From assembly GCA_028703175.1 (NCBI GenBank), contig JAQVNJ010000088.1, forward strand, positions 1 to 26,721: DNA of 26,721 nucleotides, read 5' to 3'. Made by a program: the position numbers and the translations under genes. Position 1 is the first letter of the stretch; the number at the start of each line of letters is the position of its first letter. Positions 15,940-24,449 of the stretch are shown piece after piece. The notes under the pieces were generated by a model. The model saw only the letters and a program-made list of their open reading frames with translations. It had not been told where the DNA came from and searched no databases. Source of the stretch: JAAYCB01 sp012744395. GTDB taxonomy: Bacteria > Planctomycetota > Planctomycetia > Pirellulales > Thermoguttaceae.

Positions 15940-18900
15940 GTGAGCGACTTCGCCCGGCTGGAAACGGAAATCGCCGAGGCGATGCTGGCCGACCAGCACC
16001 GCCTGCGCCGCAGCCTGCGCACGATTCGCGACCTGCAAAAGCGGCGCAAGCCGTTCGACCGCCAGTTCGCCCGCCTGGCCGACGCGTTGAGCCGATCGGT
16101 CGCGGAACGCCAGCGGCGGCGGGCGGCCGTTCCCAAGATCGAGCTGGGCGACCATCTGCCGGTGCTGCTGAAGCGCGAGGAAATCGCCCGAGCGATTCAA
16201 GAGAACCAGGTCGTGGTCGTCTCCGGCGAAACCGGTTCCGGCAAGTCGACGCAGATTCCCAAGATTTGCCTGGACCTCGGCCGCGGCGTGGCGGGGATGA
16301 TCGGCCACACGCAGCCGCGGCGGATCGCCGCCCGCTCGATCGCCGCCCGGGTGGCGGACGAGCTCGGCGGCCCCTTGGGCCGCCACGTGGGCTACAAAGT
16401 CCGCTTCTCCGACGCCACGAGCCCCGCCACCTACATCAAGTTGATGACCGACGGGATTCTCCTGGCGGAGACCCAGGGCGACCCGTTCCTCAGCCAATAC
16501 GACACGATCATCCTCGACGAAGCCCACGAGCGGTCGCTCAACGTCGACTTCCTCATCGGCTACTTGAGACGGCTGATCGGCCGGCGGCGCGACCTGAAGG
16601 TGATCATCACCTCGGCCACGATCGACTCGATCCGCTTCAGCCGGCATTTCACCACGCCGCGCGGGCCGGCGCCGGTGGTCGAAGTCTCGGGCAGGAACTA
16701 TCCGGTCGACATCCGCTACCGGCCGCTGGCCGCCGACGAAGACGACGACGATCCCGACCTGGAGCGTTCCGTGCTCGACGCCGTCGATGAACTCGGCAGC
16801 GAGACGAGCAGCGGCGACGTGTTGATCTTCATGCCCACCGAGCGGCACATCCACGACATGGCCAAGGCCCTCCGCGGCCGGCTCGTCTCCGGCCGCTGGG
16901 CCGGCCGCCGCGCCGAGGTGCTGCCGCTCTACGCGCGGCTCCCGGCGAGCGAGCAGCAACGGGTTTTCCACCCCGGCAGCGCCCGGCGGATCATCATCGC
17001 CACCAACGTCGCCGAATCGTCGCTGACCGTGCCCGGCATCCGCTACGTGATCGATTCGGGCACGGCCCGCATCAGCCGCTACTCGCCGCGCTCGAAAACC
17101 CAGCGACTGCCGATCGAGCCGGTCTCCCAGGCCTCGGCCGACCAGCGCGCCGGGCGCTGCGGACGGATCGGGCCGGGTGTCTGCATCCGGCTCTACGACC
17201 AGGCCGATTACGACGCCCGCGACCGCTTCACCTCCCCCGAGATTCTCCGCAGCAACCTCGCCTCGGTGATCCTTCAGACCAAGGCCCTGAAGCTCGGCGA
17301 GGTGGAGACCTTCCCCTTCCTCGATCCGCCCCGGCCGGCCGCGATCCGCGACGGGCGGCAGACGCTCGTCGAGCTCGGGGCCCTGGACGAGGCCGGCGGG
17401 CTGACCGACCTGGGGCGGAGGCTCGCCCGCATGCCCGTCGATCCGCGGATCGGGCGGATGATCCTCGCCGCCGATGAAGAGGGCTGCCTGGCCGAGGTCC
17501 TGATCATCGCCGCGGCCCTCGAAATCCGCGATCCCCGCGAGCGGCCGGTCGACAAGCCCCAGGCCGCCGACGAGGCCCACGCCCGGTTTGCCGAAGGCGA
17601 CTCCGATTTCTTCGCCTATCTGAAGATCTGGGACTTCTATCACGAATTGAAGGAAAAGCTCTCCCGCGGCCAGTTGCAGAAGGCTTGCCGGCAGAACTTC
17701 CTCTCCTCCAACCGGATGCGGGAATGGCTCGACATCCATCGCCAACTGCTGCAACTGGCCGAGGACAGCGGGCTGAAGCGAGGCAAACGCCGCGACGACT
17801 ACGACTCGGTGCACCGCGCGATCCTCACCGGGCTGCTCGCCAACCTGGCCACCAAGAGCGGCGTCTACGACTACGCGGTCGCCGGCGGCGGCAAGGCCCA
17901 CCTCTGGCCCGGCTCGGTCCTGTTCGAAAAGCGGCCCGGCTGGATCATGGCCGCCGAGAGCATCGAAACGACAAGGCGCTACCTCCGCACCTCCGCGCGG
18001 ATCGATCCCCGCTGGATCGAGCCGCTGGCCGGGCACCTCGTCCACCGCACCTACAGCGAGCCCCACTGGCAGCGGGAGTCCGGCTCGGTGGCCGCCTTCG
18101 AAAAGGTCACGCTGTTCGGCCTGGCCGTCGTCCCCCGGCGGCGCGCGGCCTACGGCCCGGTCAACCCGGCCCATGCCCGGCAGCTGTTCATCCAGCATGG
18201 CCTGGTCGAGGGCGACATGGTGTGCTCGCTGCCGTTCTTCGAGCACAACCGCCAGCTGCTCCAGCGGATGGAACAGCTCCAGGCCAAGCTCCGGCGCCAC
18301 GACCTCGTGCTCGGCGAGTGGTCGCGCTACGAATTCTACGACGCCCGGCTGCCGGACGACGTCTGCTCGCTTGCCGACCTGAAGAAGTGGCTTCGCCAGG
18401 CGCGGCAAGTGAAGCCCGACGTGCTCCACCTGGCGCCATCAGACATCGTCGGCGATCTCGTGGCGGACGACCCCGCCCAGTTTCCGGACACGCTCGATCT
18501 GGACTCCGGCCCGTTTCCCTTGGAATACCGTTTCGAGCCCGGCACCGAGCAGGATGGAATCACGCTCCGTGTTTCGCCCGAGGGCCTCGGCCGCGTGCAG
18601 CAGCCGCACCTCGACTGGCTCGTGCCGGGGCTGCTCAAGGCGAAGGTCCTCGCCCTGATCAAGTCGCTGCCCAAGCCGATCCGCCGGCGGCTCGTGCCGG
18701 CGCCCGACACGGCCGAAGCGGTGGTCCGCCAGCTCCGCTTCGGCCAGGGGCGGCTCTTGGAGACGGTTGCCGGCCAGCTCAGCCGGATTGCCGGCGAACG
18801 GATCACGCCCGAGTTGTTTCAGCAGGACAAGCTGCCGCCGGAACTGCGGATGAACGTCCGCGTCGAAACGACCGAGGGAGAGACAATTGCTGAGGGCCGC

Positions 18901-19851
18901 GACCTGGAGGCGGTCCGCCGGGCGATCGGCCAGGCGGCCTCGGAGAGCTTCGCCCAGGCGAACGCGTCGGAGTGGGACCGCGACGGCGTCACCCGCTGGG
19001 ATTTCGGCGCCTTGCCCGAGCGGGTCGAACTGAAGCGGGGGGGCCTCGTTCTCCAAGCCTACCCGGCGATTCTCGACCGCGGCGAGAGCATCGCGATCCG
19101 CCTGTGTGAATCGCTCGCCAAGGCCGAGGAGCAGACCGGTCACGGGCTGCGGCGGCTGTTCAGCCTGGCGTCGCGCCGCGAGCTGAAGTCGCAGGTCCAG
19201 TGGCTGCCGGGCCTAGCGCAGTGGAAGGTCTATGCGGCGGCGATTCCCGGCTTCGCCGCCGAGCGGCAACTGGCCGACCTGATCGCCGAGCTGGCGTTCA
19301 TTCAAGGCCAACCGGCGCCGCGCGACGAAGCGTCGTTTGCCAAGGCCCTCCAGCAGGGCCGGGCGCGAATCCCGCCGGCCGTGCAGCAGGTCGCCGCGCT
19401 GGCCGGCCCCCTGTTCAGGGAGTTGCACCAGGCGCTGCTGGCGGTCGAGAAGACCACGGCGGCCCGGTGGGAATACGCCACGCGCGACGCGCGCCGGCAG
19501 ATCGACTCGCTCGTCGGCCCCGAATTCCTCACCGCGACCCCTTGGCCCTGGCTGAAGCATTTCCCCCGCTACTTCCAGGCCATCCGGCTGCGCTTCGACA
19601 AGCTGCGCGGCGGTGCCGCGGAGCGCGACCGCCGGGCCTGCGAACAGATCGCCGCCCACACCGAGGCCTGGCGAAACCGTGCGGAGCAGAATGGCCAGGC
19701 GGGCTTCCAGGACCCCGAGTTGGCCCATTACCGCTGGATGCTCGAAGAGTACCGCGTCTCGCTCTTCGCCCAGGAACTCGGCACCTCGATCCCCGTTTCG
19801 GCCAAGCGCCTGCAAAAGCAGTGGGAAAAAGTGGCCGCACGTTCGTATTAG
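15940..19851 (+). CDS. hrpA: ATP-dependent RNA helicase HrpA (DEAH box)
   Basis: The product is 1303 residues, matching the length of full HrpA proteins. Motifs: Walker A GETGSGKST (96-104), TQPRRIAA (motif Ia), DEAH at 193-196, TSATID (motif III), TNVAESSLTVPGIRYVIDSG (motifs IV-V region), and QRAGRCGR (402-409, motif VI). After the two RecA folds come the HA2/ratchet region (about 460-560), an OB-fold domain, and a C-terminal DUF3418-type region (about 700-1290), which distinguishes HrpA from shorter DEAH helicases such as HrpB. HrpA proteins act in RNA processing and in rescuing stalled or collided ribosomes. The GTG at 15940 was chosen for its AGGGGA 9 nt upstream; an in-frame ATG at 15880 would add 20 residues lacking family resemblance. 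The stop codon lies inside a heptameric repeat. Confidence 0.96.
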   Translation: MSDFARLETEIAEAMLADQHRLRRSLRTIRDLQKRRKPFDRQFARLADALSRSVAERQRRRAAVPKIELGDHLPVLLKREEIARAIQENQVVVVSGETGSGKSTQIPKICLDLGRGVAGMIGHTQPRRIAARSIAARVADELGGPLGRHVGYKVRFSDATSPATYIKLMTDGILLAETQGDPFLSQYDTIILDEAHERSLNVDFLIGYLRRLIGRRRDLKVIITSATIDSIRFSRHFTTPRGPAPVVEVSGRNYPVDIRYRPLAADEDDDDPDLERSVLDAVDELGSETSSGDVLIFMPTERHIHDMAKALRGRLVSGRWAGRRAEVLPLYARLPASEQQRVFHPGSARRIIIATNVAESSLTVPGIRYVIDSGTARISRYSPRSKTQRLPIEPVSQASADQRAGRCGRIGPGVCIRLYDQADYDARDRFTSPEILRSNLASVILQTKALKLGEVETFPFLDPPRPAAIRDGRQTLVELGALDEAGGLTDLGRRLARMPVDPRIGRMILAADEEGCLAEVLIIAAALEIRDPRERPVDKPQAADEAHARFAEGDSDFFAYLKIWDFYHELKEKLSRGQLQKACRQNFLSSNRMREWLDIHRQLLQLAEDSGLKRGKRRDDYDSVHRAILTGLLANLATKSGVYDYAVAGGGKAHLWPGSVLFEKRPGWIMAAESIETTRRYLRTSARIDPRWIEPLAGHLVHRTYSEPHWQRESGSVAAFEKVTLFGLAVVPRRRAAYGPVNPAHARQLFIQHGLVEGDMVCSLPFFEHNRQLLQRMEQLQAKLRRHDLVLGEWSRYEFYDARLPDDVCSLADLKKWLRQARQVKPDVLHLAPSDIVGDLVADDPAQFPDTLDLDSGPFPLEYRFEPGTEQDGITLRVSPEGLGRVQQPHLDWLVPGLLKAKVLALIKSLPKPIRRRLVPAPDTAEAVVRQLRFGQGRLLETVAGQLSRIAGERITPELFQQDKLPPELRMNVRVETTEGETIAEGRDLEAVRRAIGQAASESFAQANASEWDRDGVTRWDFGALPERVELKRGGLVLQAYPAILDRGESIAIRLCESLAKAEEQTGHGLRRLFSLASRRELKSQVQWLPGLAQWKVYAAAIPGFAAERQLADLIAELAFIQGQPAPRDEASFAKALQQGRARIPPAVQQVAALAGPLFRELHQALLAVEKTTAARWEYATRDARRQIDSLVGPEFLTATPWPWLKHFPRYFQAIRLRFDKLRGGAAERDRRACEQIAAHTEAWRNRAEQNGQAGFQDPELAHYRWMLEEYRVSLFAQELGTSIPVSAKRLQKQWEKVAARSY

Positions 19852-19898
19852 CAGTCGGCCGTCAGCGATCAGCGGTCAACGACGGGGCTGACGGCCGA
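19846..19898. repeat. Heptameric repeat and 12-bp hairpin at the hrpA 3' end
   Basis: Five consecutive 7-bp units fitting or nearly fitting NNTYRGS run from 19846 to 19880; the first (TATTAGC) contains the hrpA stop codon. TCGGCCGTCAGC (19855-19866) is perfectly complementary to GCTGACGGCCGA (19887-19898) across a 20-nt loop, so the region could act as a 3' hairpin for the hrpA transcript. There is no T-tract, and the GTTCCCAAGC palindrome is absent here. Confidence 0.75.
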
Positions 19899-19935
19899 TC
19901 GCCCCCGCGCCCCGGTTCTTGGCCCTGGCCAATCC

Positions 19936-19944
19936 TGGTAGAAT
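19936..19944 (+). promoter_or_regulatory. Extended -10 promoter for the dehydrogenase-SDR-ATPase unit
   Basis: TGGTAGAAT matches the extended -10 motif seen elsewhere in the window. The -35 region at 17 nt spacing (TTCTTG, 19916-19921) is poor. Transcription would begin near 19952, leaving a leader of about 158 nt before the GTG at 20110. Confidence 0.45.
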
Positions 19945-20109
19945 GTCTGGTTTCCGTGCGAACCGCTCCGGCATGGGGCGGGCGCGTGGCGTTGCAGGCC
20001 GGCCCGCCGATTGCCCGGCCTCCGCGCCAGGGACGATCGGCGGCCGCAAGGGCGTTTCCGAAGGCCGGCCAAGAAAATCAACCCCGTTTTCAACAACAGA
20101 AGGCTTACT

Positions 20110-21186
20110 GTGAGCAGCAACGACATTCTCAAGGTGGCGGTGATCGGTGGCGACGGGACCGGGCCGGAGGTGGTGGCCGAGGGCGTGAAGGTCCTCAAGG
20201 CGGTCGCCGACCTGGAGGGCTTCGCGGTCGAGACGCGGGAGTTCGACTATGGGGGGGCGCGCTACCTGGCCACCGGCGAGGTCCTTCCAAAAGGGGCGAT
20301 TCAAGAGCTTTCCCAGTTCGACTCGATCCTGCTCGGCGCGATCGGCCATCCCGACGTTGCCCCGGGCATTCTCGAGCGCGGGTTGCTGCTGCAAATGCGG
20401 TTCGCTTTCGACCAGTATATCAACCTCCGCCCCGTCAAGCTCTTCCCCGGCGTCGAGACCCCCCTGGCCGGCAAGACGCCCGAAGACATCGATTTCGTGG
20501 TCGTCCGCGAGAACACGGAAGACCTCTATACGGGCATCGGCGGCTTCCTTAAGAAGGGGACCGCCGATGAAGTCGCCACGCAGACCGCGATCTACACCCG
20601 CAAGGGCTGCGAACGGTGCATCCGCTGGGCGTTTGAATACACCCGCCGCCGCAATCGCAAGAAGCAGCTCACGCTCGTCGCCAAGACGAACGTGTTGACC
20701 TACGGGCACGATCTCTGGTGGCGGACGTTCCAAGACGTCGCCCGCGAGTATCCCGACATCAAGCCCGATTACAACCACGTCGACGCCTGCTGCATGTGGA
20801 TGGTCAAGAACCCGGAGTATTACGACGTGATCGTGACCACCAACATGTTCGGCGACATCATCACCGACCTGGCGGGGATTCTCCAGGGTGGGATGGGCGT
20901 GGCCGCGGGCGGCAACATCAACCCGGAGCCGGGCGGGACGAGCATGTTCGAGCCGATGGGCGGCTCGGCGCCGAAGTACACCGGCCAGAACGTGATCAAC
21001 CCGATCGCCACGATCAGCGCGGTCGCCATGCTCCTGGAGCAGGCGGGCCGCCAGTCGGCCGCCGACCGCGTGATCAAGGCGATCCAGCTTGTCACCGGCA
21101 CGAAGATGAAGAGCCAGGCCGCCGGCAAGATGGGCTACGGCACCCGCGAGGTCGGCGACCTGGTGGTTGAGCATTTGAACGCCTGA
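20110..21186 (+). CDS. leuB: Isopropylmalate/isocitrate dehydrogenase family protein, probably 3-isopropylmalate dehydrogenase
   Basis: A 358-residue NAD(P)-dependent beta-decarboxylating dehydrogenase. Visible signs are the N-terminal VAVIGGDGTGPEV, substrate-binding arginines in LLLQMRFAFDQYINLRPVK and VVVRENTEDLY, the catalytic Lys in AKTNVLTYGHDLW, metal-binding aspartates in HVDACCMW and TTNMFGDIITDLAG, and the nucleotide-binding GSAPKYTGQNVINP. Typical LeuB has RELTGG where this protein has RENTED, a sequence shared with isocitrate, homoisocitrate and tartrate/malate relatives. From memory, related planctomycete proteins are annotated as LeuB, so I keep leuB as the best guess, with substrate open. 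The GTG at 20110 has AAGG 6 nt upstream. It starts 11 nt before the SDR gene and is probably co-transcribed with it. No leuA, leuC or leuD is nearby. Confidence 0.8.
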   Translation: MSSNDILKVAVIGGDGTGPEVVAEGVKVLKAVADLEGFAVETREFDYGGARYLATGEVLPKGAIQELSQFDSILLGAIGHPDVAPGILERGLLLQMRFAFDQYINLRPVKLFPGVETPLAGKTPEDIDFVVVRENTEDLYTGIGGFLKKGTADEVATQTAIYTRKGCERCIRWAFEYTRRRNRKKQLTLVAKTNVLTYGHDLWWRTFQDVAREYPDIKPDYNHVDACCMWMVKNPEYYDVIVTTNMFGDIITDLAGILQGGMGVAAGGNINPEPGGTSMFEPMGGSAPKYTGQNVINPIATISAVAMLLEQAGRQSAADRVIKAIQLVTGTKMKSQAAGKMGYGTREVGDLVVEHLNA

Positions 21187-21197
21187 GGTAGCAGCCC

Positions 21198-21971
21198 ATG
21201 TCCACTTCTCCCTTCCAACTCTCCGGCCGCTCGGCCCTCGTCACCGGCGGCAGCAAGGGGATCGGCCTGGCGATCGCCGCCGAGTTCGCCAAGGCCGGCG
21301 CCGACGTGATGATTTGCAGCCGCGGGCGGCAGCGGCTCGACGAGGCGGCCGGCGCGCTGCGGGCGATCGCCCCCGGCGTGAAGATCGAAGCCCTCGTGGC
21401 CGACATGGCCCAGCGCCCGGAAGCCAATCGCCTGGCCGCCGAGGCGCTCGCCAGGCTCGGCAAGGTCGACATCCTCGTCAACAATGCCGGCTGGAACATC
21501 CCCCAGGCGATCGACCAGATCAAGGACGAGGACTGGGACTACTGCGTCGAGCTGAATCTCAACAACGTCATGGCCCTGACCCGCGCGATCGTGCCCGGCA
21601 TGAAAGAGCGGGGCTGGGGCCGCGTGATCCATATCTCGTCGGTCATGGGCCTGGGCAGCACGGCAGAGCGCAACGTCTATTCGGCCACCAAGGCGGCGCT
21701 GGTCGGCATGTGCCGGGCGACGGCCCTCGACTTGGGGCCGTTCGGCATCACCGTCAACTGCATCGCTCCGGGGCCGATCGCCACCGAAATGCCGATGTCG
21801 ATCCTCAGCAAGGAACAGCAAGACAGCTTCTCCCGCCGCACGGCCCTCGGGCGCTGGGGCAAGCCGGAGGAAATCGCCTTCCCCGCCCTGCTCCTGGCCA
21901 GCGATGCCGGCAGCTACATCACCGGCAGCGTGATCGTCGTCGATGGCGGAGTGTTGGCCAACGTGTTCTGA
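21198..21971 (+). CDS. Short-chain dehydrogenase/reductase (classical SDR)
   Basis: The product is 257 residues, standard for classical SDRs, with a Rossmann fold. Motifs: TGGSKGIG (16-23) for nucleotide binding, an acidic VADMAQ turn (about 77-82), NNAG (95-98), catalytic Ser148 in HISSVMG, and Tyr161 and Lys165 in YSATK. PGPIATEM follows, with the C-terminal ITGSVIVVDGG. The Ser-Arg (41-42) after the second strand favours NADP(H), as in FabG and gluconate 5-dehydrogenase-like members. The substrate is undetermined: ketoacyl reductases and sugar-acid or glucose dehydrogenases are the nearest types. It starts 11 nt after the leuB-like stop, whose TGAGGT overlaps the Shine-Dalgarno region, so the two are co-transcribed. 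Confidence 0.93.
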   Translation: MSTSPFQLSGRSALVTGGSKGIGLAIAAEFAKAGADVMICSRGRQRLDEAAGALRAIAPGVKIEALVADMAQRPEANRLAAEALARLGKVDILVNNAGWNIPQAIDQIKDEDWDYCVELNLNNVMALTRAIVPGMKERGWGRVIHISSVMGLGSTAERNVYSATKAALVGMCRATALDLGPFGITVNCIAPGPIATEMPMSILSKEQQDSFSRRTALGRWGKPEEIAFPALLLASDAGSYITGSVIVVDGGVLANVF

Positions 21972-22012
21972 CGATCGGCGGGGACTCTGCCCCTCGGGAC
22001 CCGACGCGCGGC

Positions 22013-22936
22013 ATGCGGCTTGTGAGATTGCGAAAGGCGATGGACGTGGCGGATTCAAATCGGCGGCTTTCCACCGGAATCGCGCGGCTCGACGACCTGC
22101 TCGGCGGCGGACTGCTGCCGGGCACGCTCGCCGCGGTCGTCGGCTCGACGGGCATCGGCAAGACGCAGCTCGGGCTGCAATTCGCCCACGCCGGGGCCGC
22201 CCAGGAGGGCTCGCCCGGCATCGTCTTCGACATGAGCAGCCGCGGCGACTCCCAGCACCACGCCGAGTACGCGTGGCGGATGTTCAACTGGCGGCTCGAC
22301 GCGGCAGCGCCCGCCGATCGCCTCAGCCTCGATGGGTTCTTCGACTCCGACCGGCGTTGCGGCGACTATCTGCACATCTTCGATCAGACCGGCCGCCGCG
22401 TCTCCCGCCGCGACCTGGATTTCGACGGCTGGCAGGACTGGCAGGCGGAGCTGACGCGGCGGCTGGCCGCTTCGATCGCCTTCTTCTACGGCAATTTCGT
22501 CCGCGGCGTCCGCCGCGCGGTCATCGACGGGATCGAGCCGGTCGACCGGCCCAGCGACTCGATCCAGATCGAGCTGTTCGAATACATCTATCACCAGATC
22601 CTCCGCAAGGACCCCGAGTGGGTCGCGCGGGACCTGTTCCGTGAGCACTACCGCGCCAACGCCGAGGCGATCGCCCGGCACGTCTACGCGCCGGGCGCGA
22701 TCGGCTGCATGCTGCTGTTGACCTCCCACGAGACGACGCTCGATGGGCTCATCGAACGCTCGCTCGACGAGGGCGACGTCCTCTCCAACGCCAACACGGT
22801 GATCTACATGGGCAAAATCCGCGAAGGCACCCGCTTCCGCCGGGCGCTGTACGTGGCCAAGCACCGGGGCAGCGTTTGCCCCGACGAAATCCTCCCCTAT
22901 CGGATCGAAGAGGGTGGCTTGCTGCTGGAAGGTTGA
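22013..22936 (+). CDS. Stand-alone KaiC/RecA-superfamily ATPase
   Basis: The product is 307 residues. It begins like KaiC/RadB-type ATPases with RLSTGIARLDDLLGGGLLPG (18-37), followed by Walker A GSTGIGKT (44-51). GIVFDMSSRGDS replaces the usual sensor strand, RRAVIDGIEPVD carries Walker B Asp172, and CMLLLTSHETT ends at the motif III-like strand. Only one RecA domain is present, whereas clock KaiC has two, and there is no DNA-repair-like N-terminal helix-hairpin-helix. A FDSDRRCGDYLHIFDQTGRR insertion lies about 110-129. I know of no fixed function for such single-domain proteins in planctomycetes; signalling or ATP-dependent remodelling is possible. It lies 41 nt after the SDR gene. ATG codons at 22013 and 22040 are both plausible; the second has AAAGG but too close. 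I list the longer form. Confidence 0.82.
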   Translation: MRLVRLRKAMDVADSNRRLSTGIARLDDLLGGGLLPGTLAAVVGSTGIGKTQLGLQFAHAGAAQEGSPGIVFDMSSRGDSQHHAEYAWRMFNWRLDAAAPADRLSLDGFFDSDRRCGDYLHIFDQTGRRVSRRDLDFDGWQDWQAELTRRLAASIAFFYGNFVRGVRRAVIDGIEPVDRPSDSIQIELFEYIYHQILRKDPEWVARDLFREHYRANAEAIARHVYAPGAIGCMLLLTSHETTLDGLIERSLDEGDVLSNANTVIYMGKIREGTRFRRALYVAKHRGSVCPDEILPYRIEEGGLLLEG

Positions 22937-22981
22937 GGGCAGGCGGCCCATCAAAAGCCGGCGCGGCGGTCGAGGCGACAG

Positions 22982-23011
22982 TGGACAAGCCCGCCGCCGG
23001 CCGAGTAAAGT
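22982..23011 (+). promoter_or_regulatory. Promoter for the DUF362 gene
   Basis: TGGACA (22982-22987) and TAAAGT (23006-23011) are 18 nt apart, 75 nt before the ATG at 23086. The -35 differs from TTGACA at one position. Confidence 0.45.
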
Positions 23012-23085
23012 GGCGGAATGGTCGTGGAGCGCGAAACAGGCGGCGGCCTCCGCGGCGCAACCACGGCTCTCCTGGAGGTAAACGC

Positions 23086-24426
23086 ATGGCAGACAAAGTC
23101 AATCGGCGGCGGTTTCTCGGGCAGGCTACGGCGGTCGGGGGCGCGATGGGCCTCGCCAGCGCTCGTGCGGGCGAGCCGATCGCGGTCCAGCCGGATGGGC
23201 TCCAACCCATCGGCCAGGCCAAGGGCATCCATCCGGGCCGGGTCGTATGGGTCCATGACCCGCGGGCGACCCCGTGGGAAGGGCCCGGCAACGGGCATTG
23301 GTTCCAGCCCGAACATACGCGCCAAGACCGCGTCGACGAAATGATGTCGCGGGCGGTCTGCGAGCTCGCCGGCCAATCGACGGTCCGCGAGGCGTGGACC
23401 GGACTGTTCCGGCACCTGAACCGGCAGCGGGGCAGGGGGGATGCGGGGTATCAGCCGGGCGAAAAGATCGCCATCAAACCGAACCTGGTGGGCATGATCT
23501 GGCACGAAGGGTCTGTTGATCCGGAGACCTACAAGCTGATCAAGCGCCAGGACTACATGAACACGGCGCCCCAGATGATCATCGCCCTGCTGCGGCAGCT
23601 CGTCGAGGCGGCCGGCGTCCGGCCCGCCGACATCACGATCTGCGACACGCTGGCCTACCTGGTCGAGGAGTATTACGAGATGCTCCACGGCGAATTCCCG
23701 CAAGTGCAGTATGCGGACCATGGGGGCAAGTTCGGCCGGGTCCAGGTCCAGCCCTCGACGGTCCCCTTCTACTGGAGCTGCCGGCCGGCAGACGCCTCGC
23801 CCGACTTCATCCCCGCGTGTTTCGCCGAAGCGGAGTATTTCGTCAACTTCGCCAACCTGAAGGCCCACACGGGAGCCGGCGTCACGCTCTGCGGCAAGAA
23901 CCACTTCGGCTCCCTCGTCCGCTGGCCGGTGCAAAAAGGCTACTACAACATGCACGCCCGCTCCTTCTCCAAGGAGATGGGGAGCTACCGCGAGCAGGTC
24001 GACCTGCTGGGGCATGCGCACCTCGGAGGCAAGACGGTGCTGTACTTGATCGACGGGCTCTACTCCGGCAAGCATCCGGTGGACTCGGCGCCGCGCAAGT
24101 GGGCCTCGGCCCCGTTCAACGGAGCGTGGACTTCGAGCCTCCTGGCATCCCAGGACCCGGTGGCCATCGACTCGGTGGGATTCGACTTTCTCTGCGCGGA
24201 GTGGGACGACTATCCGCGCCGGCCCGGCGTCGACGACTACCTGCATGAAGCGGCACTGGCCGACAATCCGCCCTCGGGCACGTTCTACGATCCGGACCAC
24301 GCGTCGCCGGAAAAACGGCTGGCCAGCCTCGGGGTCCACGAGCACTGGAACAATCCGAGCGAGAAGAAATACTCGCGCAATCTCGGCGCCGGCGAAGGCA
24401 TCGAGTTGGTGGCGTGCCGGGTGTAG
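23086..24426 (+). CDS. Tat-exported DUF362-domain protein
   Basis: The product is 446 residues. A twin-arginine signal (NRRRFLGQATAVGGAMGLAS, residues 6-25) predicts folded export through Tat, often with a cofactor or metal. The mature part matches DUF362: GRVVWVHDP near the start, GEKIAIKPNLVGMIWHEG, a MNTAPQMIIALLRQLVEAAG helix, FVNFANLKAHTGAGVTLCGK with KNHFGSL, LYLIDGLYSG, and SLLASQDPVAIDSVGFDFL towards the end. DUF362 proteins are often linked to ferredoxin-like iron-sulfur clusters, but no Cys-rich ferredoxin motif is visible, so this is the domain alone. The ATG at 23086 has GGAGG 8 nt upstream. It ends 23 nt from the convergent beta-helix gene. Catalytic function is not established for this family. 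Confidence 0.88.
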   Translation: MADKVNRRRFLGQATAVGGAMGLASARAGEPIAVQPDGLQPIGQAKGIHPGRVVWVHDPRATPWEGPGNGHWFQPEHTRQDRVDEMMSRAVCELAGQSTVREAWTGLFRHLNRQRGRGDAGYQPGEKIAIKPNLVGMIWHEGSVDPETYKLIKRQDYMNTAPQMIIALLRQLVEAAGVRPADITICDTLAYLVEEYYEMLHGEFPQVQYADHGGKFGRVQVQPSTVPFYWSCRPADASPDFIPACFAEAEYFVNFANLKAHTGAGVTLCGKNHFGSLVRWPVQKGYYNMHARSFSKEMGSYREQVDLLGHAHLGGKTVLYLIDGLYSGKHPVDSAPRKWASAPFNGAWTSSLLASQDPVAIDSVGFDFLCAEWDDYPRRPGVDDYLHEAALADNPPSGTFYDPDHASPEKRLASLGVHEHWNNPSEKKYSRNLGAGEGIELVACRV

Positions 24427-24449
24427 CGCCCGCGCCGAGGCGGCAGCGT

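Noticed and set aside
15871..18429. An 852-codon frame antisense to hrpA
   Set aside because: No motif or plausible start; HrpA motifs on the plus strand are complete.
19876..21174. A 432-codon frame antisense to the leuB-like gene
   Set aside because: No domain; the plus-strand dehydrogenase motifs are complete.
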